Shown here piece after piece: positions 25,433-32,997 of a DNA stretch of 64,000 nucleotides. The position numbers and the translations under genes were made by a program. A model generated the notes under the pieces. The model ran no database searches. It saw only the letters and a list, made by a program, of their open reading frames with translations, and had not been told where the DNA came from. Every line of letters starts with the position of its first letter. Position 1 is the stretch's first letter. Origin of the DNA: Granulosicoccaceae bacterium (GTDB lineage Bacteria; Pseudomonadota; Gammaproteobacteria; Granulosicoccales; Granulosicoccaceae); contig JAHDCO010000009.1 of the NCBI GenBank assembly GCA_020629835.1, forward strand, positions 19,722 to 83,721, given 5' to 3'.

Positions 25433-26293
25433 CTACAGAGCGGCTTCAATAAGAATAGCCACGAGTTCATCCGGACGTGAGTAGAACGGCGAATGACTAC
25501 TATTCAAAAAGTGAACCTGAGTTGCATTTCCCATCGTGTTATCCACCGCCGAGATCATATGCTCCTGTCCGGACAAAGTAATGGCCTGATCTTGCTGGCA
25601 CTTTACATAGTGTCTAGGGATTGAGCCAAACCGCTCCGCTGTCATGGTCGATTCCTGTAGTGCCACAGCCACCGGTTCATCACAGTGCAGTTGGGACATA
25701 GCCTCATCGGTCTCTTCATCGGACAAGTCTGCATAAAACGCAGCTTTGGCTAACGCCCGATAGCTGGGGTCAGTTGAGGCAACATCCCAGCGAAGCGCAC
25801 CGACCTGTTCAGGGTCAGCCATAAATAACTGGGGAACAAGCGCTGCTGACATCGTTTCGTGTTGAATCATTTGCACGGCCATCATGCCGGTCGGAAGCAT
25901 AAAGGCCGTAACGTACACCACCGCATGGAGCTGCTCGGGAACTGATTCGGCAACCGGAGTGACAGTGACACCCCCTAGTGAATGCCCAACCAGGACGACT
26001 TTTCCGTTGCCGAGCGTAGCGGCTTCTTCAATCGCGCTGCAAACAGCCGCGTTGCGTTGTTCCTGAGTCGTGCCGGCGTTTGGTGAGGGCTCTGTAGCGA
26101 AAGCGCTCGGGTCAAGAGGACGCTGGCGAAACGCTTCCGGGCTTATGGAATATTCGCCGGCACCGGGTAAATCCAATGCGATCGCTGCATAGCCCTTGGA
26201 CTCCAGTCGGTCTACGACCTTGTGCCACGTTGCTTTGTTATGCCAAGCGCCGTGAATAAAAACAAAGGCCGGTTTGTCTCTTTGCATCATCAA
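25433..26293 (-). CDS. Alpha/beta hydrolase
   Basis: 286 residues, soluble, without a signal peptide. The oxyanion region FIHGAWHN, nucleophile elbow GHSLGG (Ser about residue 104) and a C-terminal His in SSHSPFYSRP are clear. It resembles EstA/salicylate-esterase-type small hydrolases that act on esters; the substrate is unknown. An AGAGG ribosome site precedes a triple ATG. It is divergent from an AraC-type regulator across about 140 bp and is probably its target. Confidence 0.85.
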   Translation of the reverse strand: MMMQRDKPAFVFIHGAWHNKATWHKVVDRLESKGYAAIALDLPGAGEYSISPEAFRQRPLDPSAFATEPSPNAGTTQEQRNAAVCSAIEEAATLGNGKVVLVGHSLGGVTVTPVAESVPEQLHAVVYVTAFMLPTGMMAVQMIQHETMSAALVPQLFMADPEQVGALRWDVASTDPSYRALAKAAFYADLSDEETDEAMSQLHCDEPVAVALQESTMTAERFGSIPRHYVKCQQDQAITLSGQEHMISAVDNTMGNATQVHFLNSSHSPFYSRPDELVAILIEAAL

Positions 26294-26431
26294 AACCTCT
26301 TATTGGCTAAGTTCTAGATCTCCATTGTGGATATCAGCGTACGTTTATCAGCCACTATTGTCGTTGGGTGAGGGTTGACAATCGTTGGCTAAGAGTTGAC
26401 AGTTCGAGCAAATTGAAGAATCAACTCGATC

Positions 26432-27394
26432 ATGGCCAACAGTGAAACTGCGTTTGAGAGCACGTGGAGTACGGGCGAGATAAAACACGGCGAACAATTC
26501 TCGTACTGGAACGATGCCATTTGCGATGCCATTATGAAATTGGAATTGGAGCGAACGCAAAGCGGGACGTTCCAGGCAGAACTTGTGGCACGCCAGGCCG
26601 GAGATATCGGCTTCAATTGCGTTAGATCCGATGGTCATGTGGCTCGACTCACTCAGTCGGGTATCAGCAAACTGAGCGACTACCACTTTTATTTTCTTAT
26701 ACAAAAAAATGGAAAATTACCCAGTTCGCAGCACGGGGTAAAGAACCAGTTGCTGCCAGGTGATGCAATCATTATTGACGGCCTGTATCCCTTTGAGCTC
26801 AGTTTTCCAGATGCGTTCGAATGTATTTCGATTAAGATTCCACGAACGTTACTCGCCTCAAAATTGACGGATACGGATGCTCTGAGTAACTCGAAAGTCG
26901 CAAGAGGATCTCATTTGAGTCAGGCGATTTTTCATTACATCCACTTTATTTTAAATAGCCCTGATTCGTCTTATTCGGTGGACATAACAACGGAAACGTT
27001 ATTGAACTTAGTCGCATCTTCCAGCTCGTCAAGAGAGTCAAAAGAGCTTACAACTCGACCAACGCGTACTATTCAAAAATATCGGGATATTGAACGTTAC
27101 ATCGATGAACACTTTTATGATGAGTTAACTCCGGTGAGCGTGGCGCGTCAGTTCAATATTTCCGTTAACTATCTGCATAAGATATTTGCACAGAACGGCG
27201 TTACTTTAGGGGAGTGTGTGCAAAAAACCCGACTTACCCATGCGCACAAGCTAATCACTGCAAGCGATACAAAGGACCTACCGGTTTCAGATATTGCCTA
27301 TCAATCAGGGTTTAAGGATCTATCCCATTTTTACAAGGCGTTTAAAGGTCGGTTTGGGATGCCGCCAGGTCGATACCGAAAAATTGCTCAATAG
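26432..27394 (+). CDS. AraC-family transcriptional regulator
   Basis: 320 residues. The N-terminal part matches the AraC-binding-like type that begins with a WSTGEIKHGEQFSYWNDAICDA-like stretch. The C-terminal 100 residues hold two helix-turn-helix motifs (LTPVSVARQFNISVNYLHKIFAQNG, and VSDIAYQSGFKDLSHFYKAFKGRFGMPPGRYR). It likely senses a small molecule and activates the divergent hydrolase gene; this is inferred from position only. Confidence 0.9.
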   Translation: MANSETAFESTWSTGEIKHGEQFSYWNDAICDAIMKLELERTQSGTFQAELVARQAGDIGFNCVRSDGHVARLTQSGISKLSDYHFYFLIQKNGKLPSSQHGVKNQLLPGDAIIIDGLYPFELSFPDAFECISIKIPRTLLASKLTDTDALSNSKVARGSHLSQAIFHYIHFILNSPDSSYSVDITTETLLNLVASSSSSRESKELTTRPTRTIQKYRDIERYIDEHFYDELTPVSVARQFNISVNYLHKIFAQNGVTLGECVQKTRLTHAHKLITASDTKDLPVSDIAYQSGFKDLSHFYKAFKGRFGMPPGRYRKIAQ

Positions 27395-27464
27395 CGGCTT
27401 GGTGAGTTTTAAATCCTTATTACTATTCGCTTCATAACTATGATCATTTTAACTGTAATCATTA

Positions 27465-28208
27465 TCACTGTGCGGCACTGAGTAATTTACTTAGTTCAGC
27501 GGTTAATATCGTACGATCAAAACCTCGATAGGCTTGCCCACCATCGGTCTTTACTTCAAGCCCAGCGATAGCGTGATAGGGCAACATGTGTGCTGCGTAC
27601 TTACCAGTATCTTTGAGTGAAAATACAATTGGCACGAAAGGAAACGCGTCAGCGTCAAAGCCAGTTTCCAGTGCGGCTTCCGCCCCGTTGGGTGCCAGGT
27701 AGGATTCGATGTGTACTACGATAAAGTTCTTGGCGACAAACTCGTTTAATGCCTTAGCTTCCGCGTTTGCATTGACGTTTTCAGTTTCCTTCATAGCCCA
27801 CTGTTTGTCGTTACCGTCGTGGTACTGCCACTCATAGGTAAATTCTCTACTGTGGCCTTTTACGTACTTATCAAATACGTGGCACCACAGGCAGTACTCC
27901 GCACCGTACACCACCAATACGGTTTTTCCCGTCTTTCGTCCCTGATCTATCGCACGATTTAGTAGGGTAGATTGGTCGGAGCATTCGTCGTAAAGTTTGG
28001 CAATGCCGTCCCGGCAATTACTGTCGATACGTTCTGGGTAGCTCTGTACTTCAAAGTAAATTGACGGGTTACCGGCTACCGCACTGCCCATCATAAAAAA
28101 CAGTGAAATGCAGCAGAGCCAACTTGATAAACGCGCAACTAAACGTACGAATGAACGTACAAATAAACGCACAACTAGGCGCACAGATAAACCAACAGAT
28201 AAACGCAT
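27465..28208 (-). CDS. Exported thioredoxin-like protein with a repetitive N-terminus
   Basis: 247 residues. The mature part has a thioredoxin-fold stretch, VLVVYGAEYCLWCHVFDKYV, with a CLWC redox motif at about residue 103, and FPFVPIVFSL near the cis-Pro position, resembling DUF255/thioredoxin-7-like proteins. The signal core LCCISLFFMMGSAVAG predicts export. Before it lie about seven tetrapeptide repeats of the type R-L-x-V, encoded by a 12-bp tandem repeat, making an unusually long and basic n-region. The stop of this gene lies 70 bp from the convergent AraC gene. Confidence 0.75.
   Translation of the reverse strand: MRLSVGLSVRLVVRLFVRSFVRLVARLSSWLCCISLFFMMGSAVAGNPSIYFEVQSYPERIDSNCRDGIAKLYDECSDQSTLLNRAIDQGRKTGKTVLVVYGAEYCLWCHVFDKYVKGHSREFTYEWQYHDGNDKQWAMKETENVNANAEAKALNEFVAKNFIVVHIESYLAPNGAEAALETGFDADAFPFVPIVFSLKDTGKYAAHMLPYHAIAGLEVKTDGGQAYRGFDRTILTAELSKLLSAAQ
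28122..28205 (-). repeat. 12-bp tandem repeat encoding R-L-x-V units
   Basis: Seven 12-bp units with consensus CGTTTATTTGTA (coding strand) run directly after the start codon of the thioredoxin-like gene. Copies differ at two to four positions. Unit changes keep the frame and lengthen or shorten the basic leader. Confidence 0.8.
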
Positions 28209-28240
28209 TTAATGTCCTGGATTCGTTAAAACAAGGGGCA

Positions 28241-29413
28241 TCAAATGATGCTGGGTAATCTGCCGGCGGGCGGTGTGTTTCGGCTTCGATGCGAACGCAC
28301 TTCGCCATCGATAATGGTCATTCCGATGCCCGGTAGGTTGCCTTGTTGAATACTTTCAAGCATGTCTTTACCTGGCGAATGTTGCGCCTGATCCAGCAGG
28401 ATAACGTCTGCTGCCATGCCCACTTCCAGAATTCCAGTATTTAGTTCGCGCATACGCGCGGTGTTGCCTGTGGCAAAGCAAAACGCGATTTCCGCCGGTA
28501 CATTGCCTAAGCTCGATAACATGGCGATCATGCGTAAAATTCCCAGCGGCTGCACACCAGAACCTGCCGGTGAGTCCGTGCCGAGGATCACGCGTTCAGA
28601 TTCTTCCAATTCAAACGCGGTTCGCATGGCCAGTAAGCCGGCGCGTTCGTTGCCATTGTGAACAATTTCAATGCCACGCTTACAACCTTCACACAAGCAC
28701 ATGATTTGATCATCGGGCAGTGCGGTATGACCTCCGTTAATGTGGCCAATGATATCTGCATCGGCTTCGAGCACCACGTCTTTATCAATCAGGCCCGAGC
28801 CGGGTATGGAAGGGCCGCCGGTATGAATGGTGGACTGCATGCCGTACTTACGCGCCCACTTAACCATTTGTGCCGCGGTTTCGCCTGCCTTCACCGAGCC
28901 TAAGCCCACTTCACCTAACAACTTCACCCCGGCTTCAGCCAGTTCTTTGAAATCGTTTTCTTCCATGCCTTCTTCCAACACCGGTGCACCGGCAAGCATC
29001 TTTACACCGCTAGGGCGAAAGTTTTCATACCAACGCTGCGAAGCGATCGCCATGGCTTTCAGTCCAACAATGTCTTTGGGTCTGCCGGGCAAGTGCACTT
29101 CGCCCGCAGAAATCATGGTGGTAACCCCACCGTGCAAACAGGAATCTATCCAATGTATTTGTTGCTGGCGAGGCGTGTAGTCGCCGATAACCGGGTGTAC
29201 ATGACTGTCAATTAACCCGGGTGCTACCCACACATCATTTGCGTCCACAACGGTGGTTGCGTTATCAGTGTCCAGGTTGGCGAAATCTCCAATGTCGGTA
29301 ATGACACCATCGATTGCGATGATGCAGTTGCCGTCGATTAACGGTGATTCAAGTTTGCCCGATAACATTCGGCCAATATTTTTTATCACCAGTTTTTTTT
29401 GTGTATCGCTCAT
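28241..29413 (-). CDS. Enamidase (6-oxo-tetrahydronicotinate amidohydrolase)
   Basis: 390 residues from MSDTQKK (ATG at 29413; another ATG at 29425 is in frame). Amidohydrolase motifs: GLIDSHVHPVIG (HxH metal pair), TIHTGG, GHINGGH, and GTDSPAGSG with the catalytic Asp. It resembles Eubacterium barkeri enamidase, which opens the ring of 1,4,5,6-tetrahydro-6-oxonicotinate to 2-formylglutarate and ammonia. The assignment gains strength from the nearby 6-hydroxynicotinate reductase gene. The gene is on the minus strand next to the MarR regulator, facing away from the rest of the pathway. Confidence 0.82.
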   Translation of the reverse strand: MSDTQKKLVIKNIGRMLSGKLESPLIDGNCIIAIDGVITDIGDFANLDTDNATTVVDANDVWVAPGLIDSHVHPVIGDYTPRQQQIHWIDSCLHGGVTTMISAGEVHLPGRPKDIVGLKAMAIASQRWYENFRPSGVKMLAGAPVLEEGMEENDFKELAEAGVKLLGEVGLGSVKAGETAAQMVKWARKYGMQSTIHTGGPSIPGSGLIDKDVVLEADADIIGHINGGHTALPDDQIMCLCEGCKRGIEIVHNGNERAGLLAMRTAFELEESERVILGTDSPAGSGVQPLGILRMIAMLSSLGNVPAEIAFCFATGNTARMRELNTGILEVGMAADVILLDQAQHSPGKDMLESIQQGNLPGIGMTIIDGEVRSHRSRNTPPAGRLPSII

Positions 29414-29430
29414 AGGGAGTTCCATTGAGG

Positions 29431-29466
29431 TTCGTGGGCAGAGGTAACTTCGTGGGCACAGGTAAC
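29431..29466. repeat. Two tandem 18-bp repeats upstream of the enamidase gene
   Basis: TTCGTGGGCAGAGGTAAC (29431-29448) is followed directly by the same unit with one change (29449-29466). It lies between the enamidase start and the MarR gene, where the enamidase promoter or leader should be. It is either a regulator site or a recent duplication. Confidence 0.7.
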
Positions 29467-29535
29467 TATGTCGTAAAAGCGGGGTCGTCGTAAACGCTTT
29501 TTAAACAACAGGGTATTCACGGGTGGTCTGGCACG

Positions 29536-29958
29536 TCATTCCTGCAGCTCGTTGACCGTCAACCGGTCTAACAGACTGAGTAACTGCGCTTGCTCAGACT
29601 TGTTCAAAGGTTCCAGAGTTTGTTTTGAAATGTCCGCCCCTGCTTTAACTGCATTGGCAATGATGCTTTGGCCGCGACGGCTCAACGATATGTTGTGGCG
29701 TCGTTTGTCTTTTTCGCACCGGTTAGATACCAACCAACCCCGCTCGATCAATCGATCAACCACGCCTTTGATGGTGGCCGCATCCATACAGACTGAGCGT
29801 CCCAGCTGATTCTGTGACAGCTCGGTCTCTTCGCGCAGCCGCGCCATCACACTGAACTGTGTGGGCGTCACATCGGGCAGATGCTGATGAAAGATATCGA
29901 CATGACGCTGCTGTGCCAGCCGCAGTTTGTAGCCAATCTGTTGGTCGAGCTGATACAT
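29536..29958 (-). CDS. MarR-family transcriptional regulator
   Basis: 140 residues from MYQLDQQIGYKLR (ATG at 29958; an in-frame GTG at 29964 is less likely). The winged-helix core is PTQFSVMARLREETELSQNQLGRSVCMDAATIKGVVDRLIERGWL, with the wing CEKDKRRHNISLSRRG. MarR proteins bind palindromes as dimers and release them on ligand binding. It lies between the minus-strand enamidase gene and the plus-strand catabolic operon, the expected place for a local repressor of both. Confidence 0.9.
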   Translation of the reverse strand: MYQLDQQIGYKLRLAQQRHVDIFHQHLPDVTPTQFSVMARLREETELSQNQLGRSVCMDAATIKGVVDRLIERGWLVSNRCEKDKRRHNISLSRRGQSIIANAVKAGADISKQTLEPLNKSEQAQLLSLLDRLTVNELQE

Positions 29959-29961
29959 GAT

Positions 29962-30014
29962 CACCTTGAAAGTGGCAAAAAAAGGTTGACCCTGAGCGGG
30001 ACACCGGTTTCAAT
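29962..30014 (+). promoter_or_regulatory. Candidate promoter and MarR operator of the catabolic operon
   Basis: A sigma-70-like pair, TTGACC (29986-29991) and TTCAAT (30009-30014), with 17 bp spacing lies 39 bp before the first operon gene. Next to it, a 13-bp near-palindrome, CACCTTGAAAGTG (29962-29974, one mismatched pair), overlaps the ribosome site of the marR gene, where autorepression could act. Both are read by eye only. Confidence 0.35.
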
Positions 30015-30052
30015 AAGATCATTCGTACACCAACGATCGAAGAAACGCAAAT

Positions 30053-30649
30053 ATGACAACAGCCATACCTACCTCGGTGGACTTGCGAAAACTCAGCGTT
30101 TCGGTGGAAGAGGTTTTTCACGAGGGCGGGCCGGTGGCTGCCGTACCGCTGAAGAAGGCAGCCTGTGTGGCTGTTATTCAGAATCCATTTGCTGGCCAGT
30201 ATGTGGAATCCATCGAAGGATTTATGGACACACTGAAGCCGTTGGGATTAACCATGGCGCAGCGGCTGATCGACACCTTGGGTGGGCCTGAACAAGTACA
30301 AGGATTCGGTAAGGGGGCGATTGTGGGTGCTCATGGCGAAATCGAACATGGCGCGCTGTGGCATGTGCCAGGTGGTTATGCCATGCGCGAACTGCTGGGT
30401 GATTCCAAAGCCATCGTGCCGTCGACCAAGAAGGTGGCTGGCCCTGGCGCTCAATTGGATATTCCGCTTACGCACATCAACGCTTCGTATGTGCGCAGTC
30501 ATTTTGATGCGGTAACTGTCGGACTTAACGATGCGCCCCGGGCTAATGAACTGTTACTGGCTTTGGTTATGAGTACGGGAGCTCGCGTTCACGAACGTGT
30601 CGGTGGCTTGAAAGCAGACGACATCTTAGGGGTGGACGGCCTGCGCTGA
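30053..30649 (+). CDS. AA_synth family protein (PF06684), first paralogue
   Basis: 198 residues. Shared motifs with the second copy are KKAACVAVIQNPFAGQY, FGKGAIVG, GEIEHGALWHVP, YVRSHFDAVTVGLNDAPRANELLLA and the C-terminal GGLKADDILGVDGLR. The Pfam name is historical and gives no reliable function. It is the first gene of the operon, directly behind the candidate promoter. I infer a role in handling a pathway intermediate or in maturing an enzyme, without direct evidence. Confidence 0.85.
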   Translation: MTTAIPTSVDLRKLSVSVEEVFHEGGPVAAVPLKKAACVAVIQNPFAGQYVESIEGFMDTLKPLGLTMAQRLIDTLGGPEQVQGFGKGAIVGAHGEIEHGALWHVPGGYAMRELLGDSKAIVPSTKKVAGPGAQLDIPLTHINASYVRSHFDAVTVGLNDAPRANELLLALVMSTGARVHERVGGLKADDILGVDGLR

Positions 30650-30657
30650 CGCAATCG

Positions 30658-31569
30658 ATGAACACTTCTCTGCACACAGGTTTCGATCAGTTTGACAGCC
30701 GGAGTAAACACTCCAGCGTGTCATGGAACCCGGTGTGGCGAACGCTCAACTCGCGTCGACTGCACTTGCATTACGGGCCCATCGATCTACTGATCGATGT
30801 ATCAGGCACTGAAGACAACATTCACCAAGCTCATGAAGCGGCCAGGCAGTGTTTTGCTGGTGTTCTGGAAGCGTTGGTTGCTGAATTACCGCTACTTCGC
30901 ACGCCGTGTACAAGCGGAAGCCTGCGCCCAAAAGGAGTTGTAGCGCAACGAATGTGGAAGGCCTGTCAGCCGCATACCAATCGCTTTGTTACCCCCATGG
31001 CAGCGGTTGCCGGTGCGGTTGCTGATCATGTCTTATCGGGCATCGTGCAACGGGTACCTTCGGTACCTCGCGTGTGGGTCAACAACGGAGGTGATATCGC
31101 GTTCCACCTGGCGCCGGGTGAATCTACATCATTGGGTGTATCCCGAGCCAACGCGAAACGTGCGGCAACACTGAATCTGTCTTCAAGCGATGACGTGCGC
31201 GGTGTTGCGACCAGTGGGTGGGCCGGACGAAGTTTTAGTTTAGGGATTGCAGATGCAGTGACGGTTCTAGCAGCTACGGCAGCCGATGCGGACGTGGCGG
31301 CTACGTTAATTGCTAACGATGTTTGTTTACAAGATCCGCGCTTAGATAAACAGTTTGTCGTTCGCAAAAAAGCGCAGGACATCGCCTGCGATTCAGATTT
31401 AAACGATCAATGGGTGGTTACTGATGTGCACTCACTGCCCAGTGAACTGTGTGAACGTGCAGTTTCGAACGCACAAGTAACGGCCGAAGCGCTAATTAGG
31501 CGTGCGCCGATTACTGCGGTTTTCATTGAATGTCAGGGCCACAGTGTGGCTGTAGGAGCACGTGTATGA
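30658..31569 (+). CDS. UPF0280 family protein, ApbE-like; candidate flavin transferase
   Basis: 303 residues. The protein has the UPF0280 layout: RRLHLHYGPIDLLIDVSG at the N-terminus, FVTPMAAVAGAVADHVL, and VWVNNGGDIAFHL, which resembles the conserved GGDI element of ApbE flavin transferases. SGWAGRSFSLGIADAVTVLA follows. UPF0280 belongs to the ApbE structural clan. The gene overlaps the next one by 4 bp (ATGA). Because 6-hydroxynicotinate reductase from E. barkeri was reported to hold covalently bound flavin, I infer that this protein attaches it. Confidence 0.82.
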   Translation: MNTSLHTGFDQFDSRSKHSSVSWNPVWRTLNSRRLHLHYGPIDLLIDVSGTEDNIHQAHEAARQCFAGVLEALVAELPLLRTPCTSGSLRPKGVVAQRMWKACQPHTNRFVTPMAAVAGAVADHVLSGIVQRVPSVPRVWVNNGGDIAFHLAPGESTSLGVSRANAKRAATLNLSSSDDVRGVATSGWAGRSFSLGIADAVTVLAATAADADVAATLIANDVCLQDPRLDKQFVVRKKAQDIACDSDLNDQWVVTDVHSLPSELCERAVSNAQVTAEALIRRAPITAVFIECQGHSVAVGARV

Positions 31570-32153
31570 CTCAAGCAAAAATTCGGAAAATTGCGGTTTT
31601 TTTAGATGAAACACACCAGGAGATGGGGAAGCCAATTTCCCCACCTACACGTCGTGCTGCTGCGGTAGCGGTTATCGAAAACCCCTACGCCGGTGTGTAT
31701 TCCGAAGACTTAGAAAAACTGATGGTGATTGGGGAAGAGTTGGGTGACCTACTGGGACGACGAGCCGTGGACGCGTTAGGGATTGAGCCAGCCGCTGCAG
31801 AGAGTTATGGCAAGTCGGCCATGGTGGGTGAAAACGGTGAACTAGAGCATGCCGCAGCCATACTGCATCCGAGGTTAGGTAAACCCTTAAGGGCAGCCGT
31901 CGAAAAGGGCGCAGCCCTGGTTGCTTCGAGTAAAAAAATGGGCTCGATGGGGCAGGTACTGGACGTGCCACTCGGTCACAAAGATGCCGCGTATGTGCGT
32001 TCCCATTTTGATGGTATGGAAGTGTCCATAAACGATGCGCCGCGCGCTAACGAAATTTTGGTTGCGGTGGCTGTAACCGACTCAGGGAGACCTTTACCGC
32101 GGGTGGGTGGGTTAACGCACGACGAGGCTGAAGGCAAGGATGGGCTACGGTGA
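31566..32153 (+). CDS. AA_synth family protein (PF06684), second paralogue
   Basis: 195 residues from MTQAKIRKIAV; the ATG at 31566 overlaps the UPF0280 stop (ATGA). It shares with the first paralogue AAVAVIENPYAGVY, YGKSAMVGENGELEHAAA, SSKKMGSMGQVLDVPLGHKDAAYVRSHFDGMEVSINDAPRANEILVA and a C-terminal GKDGLR. The two copies are clearly related but have diverged, so they probably form a heteromer or have different tasks. Its stop overlaps the GTG start of the next gene (GTGA). The function of the family is unknown. Confidence 0.85.
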   Translation: MTQAKIRKIAVFLDETHQEMGKPISPPTRRAAAVAVIENPYAGVYSEDLEKLMVIGEELGDLLGRRAVDALGIEPAAAESYGKSAMVGENGELEHAAAILHPRLGKPLRAAVEKGAALVASSKKMGSMGQVLDVPLGHKDAAYVRSHFDGMEVSINDAPRANEILVAVAVTDSGRPLPRVGGLTHDEAEGKDGLR

Positions 32154-32995
32154 GTTTGCAACGCGCCCTAGCACTTTTATCGGAGTCAGCGTTTCCTGTT
32201 GTGGCCGGTGGTACGGATTTTTACCCAAGCCTTCAAGATAAAGCGCCCCCGTTGGATGTCATCGACATCACGAAATTTGATGAGCTGAAACAGATTGAAC
32301 GATTCGACGACCACTGGCGCATCGGCGCCGGCGTCACCTGGAGCCAGCTGGTAAAGGCAGAGCTACCGCAAGCCTTTAGTGCGCTAAAAGCCGGTGCGTT
32401 AGAAGTCGGATCGATACAGATACAAAACCGCGCAACTTTGGTTGGCAATGTTTGCAACGCATCACCCGCAGCGGATGGTATGCCGGCGTTGTTAGCGTTG
32501 GATGCACAAGTTGAATGCCAGAGCTCACGCGGTACACGTGTTGTACCGTTGTCGGCTTTTGTCTCTGGTGTGCGCAGTACCGACAAACAAGCGGATGAGA
32601 TCGTTACGGCATTATTGGTTCCTAAGTTTTCTCACACCGAGTGCAGTGGATTTAAGAAACTGGGTGCGCGACGTTATCTGGTGATATCCGCTGCAATGGT
32701 TGCCGTTAACATTGATTGTGATGAGCAGGGTGATATTCAACGTTGCGCGATAGCCGTTGGCTCATGTTCACCGGTCGCCGCCCGATTAAGCGATCTGGAA
32801 AACGCGATTCTTGGTGCGAATATAGCGGACACGCAAGGCTTGTTAAATGCCGTGTCACTTCATCACTACCGTGAGCTTTCACCCATAGACGATGTTCGAG
32901 GTTCAAAGGCGTATCGATTTTCGGTAGTCAAAGCATTGATTGGTAGAACACTTATTGACGTGTGTAGTCAATTCACGCCACGACGGAATGCTTAG
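32150..32995 (+). CDS. Molybdenum hydroxylase FAD-binding subunit
   Basis: 281 residues with a GTG start overlapping the previous stop (GTGA). The FAD-binding type 5 fold is marked by PVVAGGTDFYPSL and GSIQIQNRATLVGNVCNASPAADGMPALLAL, and the C-terminal CO-dehydrogenase flavoprotein-like domain by FKKLGARRYLVISAAMVAV. It would pass electrons from the 2Fe-2S clusters of the next gene product to an acceptor. The substrate is probably nicotinate or another N-heterocycle, judged from operon context. Confidence 0.88.
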   Translation: MSLQRALALLSESAFPVVAGGTDFYPSLQDKAPPLDVIDITKFDELKQIERFDDHWRIGAGVTWSQLVKAELPQAFSALKAGALEVGSIQIQNRATLVGNVCNASPAADGMPALLALDAQVECQSSRGTRVVPLSAFVSGVRSTDKQADEIVTALLVPKFSHTECSGFKKLGARRYLVISAAMVAVNIDCDEQGDIQRCAIAVGSCSPVAARLSDLENAILGANIADTQGLLNAVSLHHYRELSPIDDVRGSKAYRFSVVKALIGRTLIDVCSQFTPRRNA

Positions 32996-32997
32996 TT

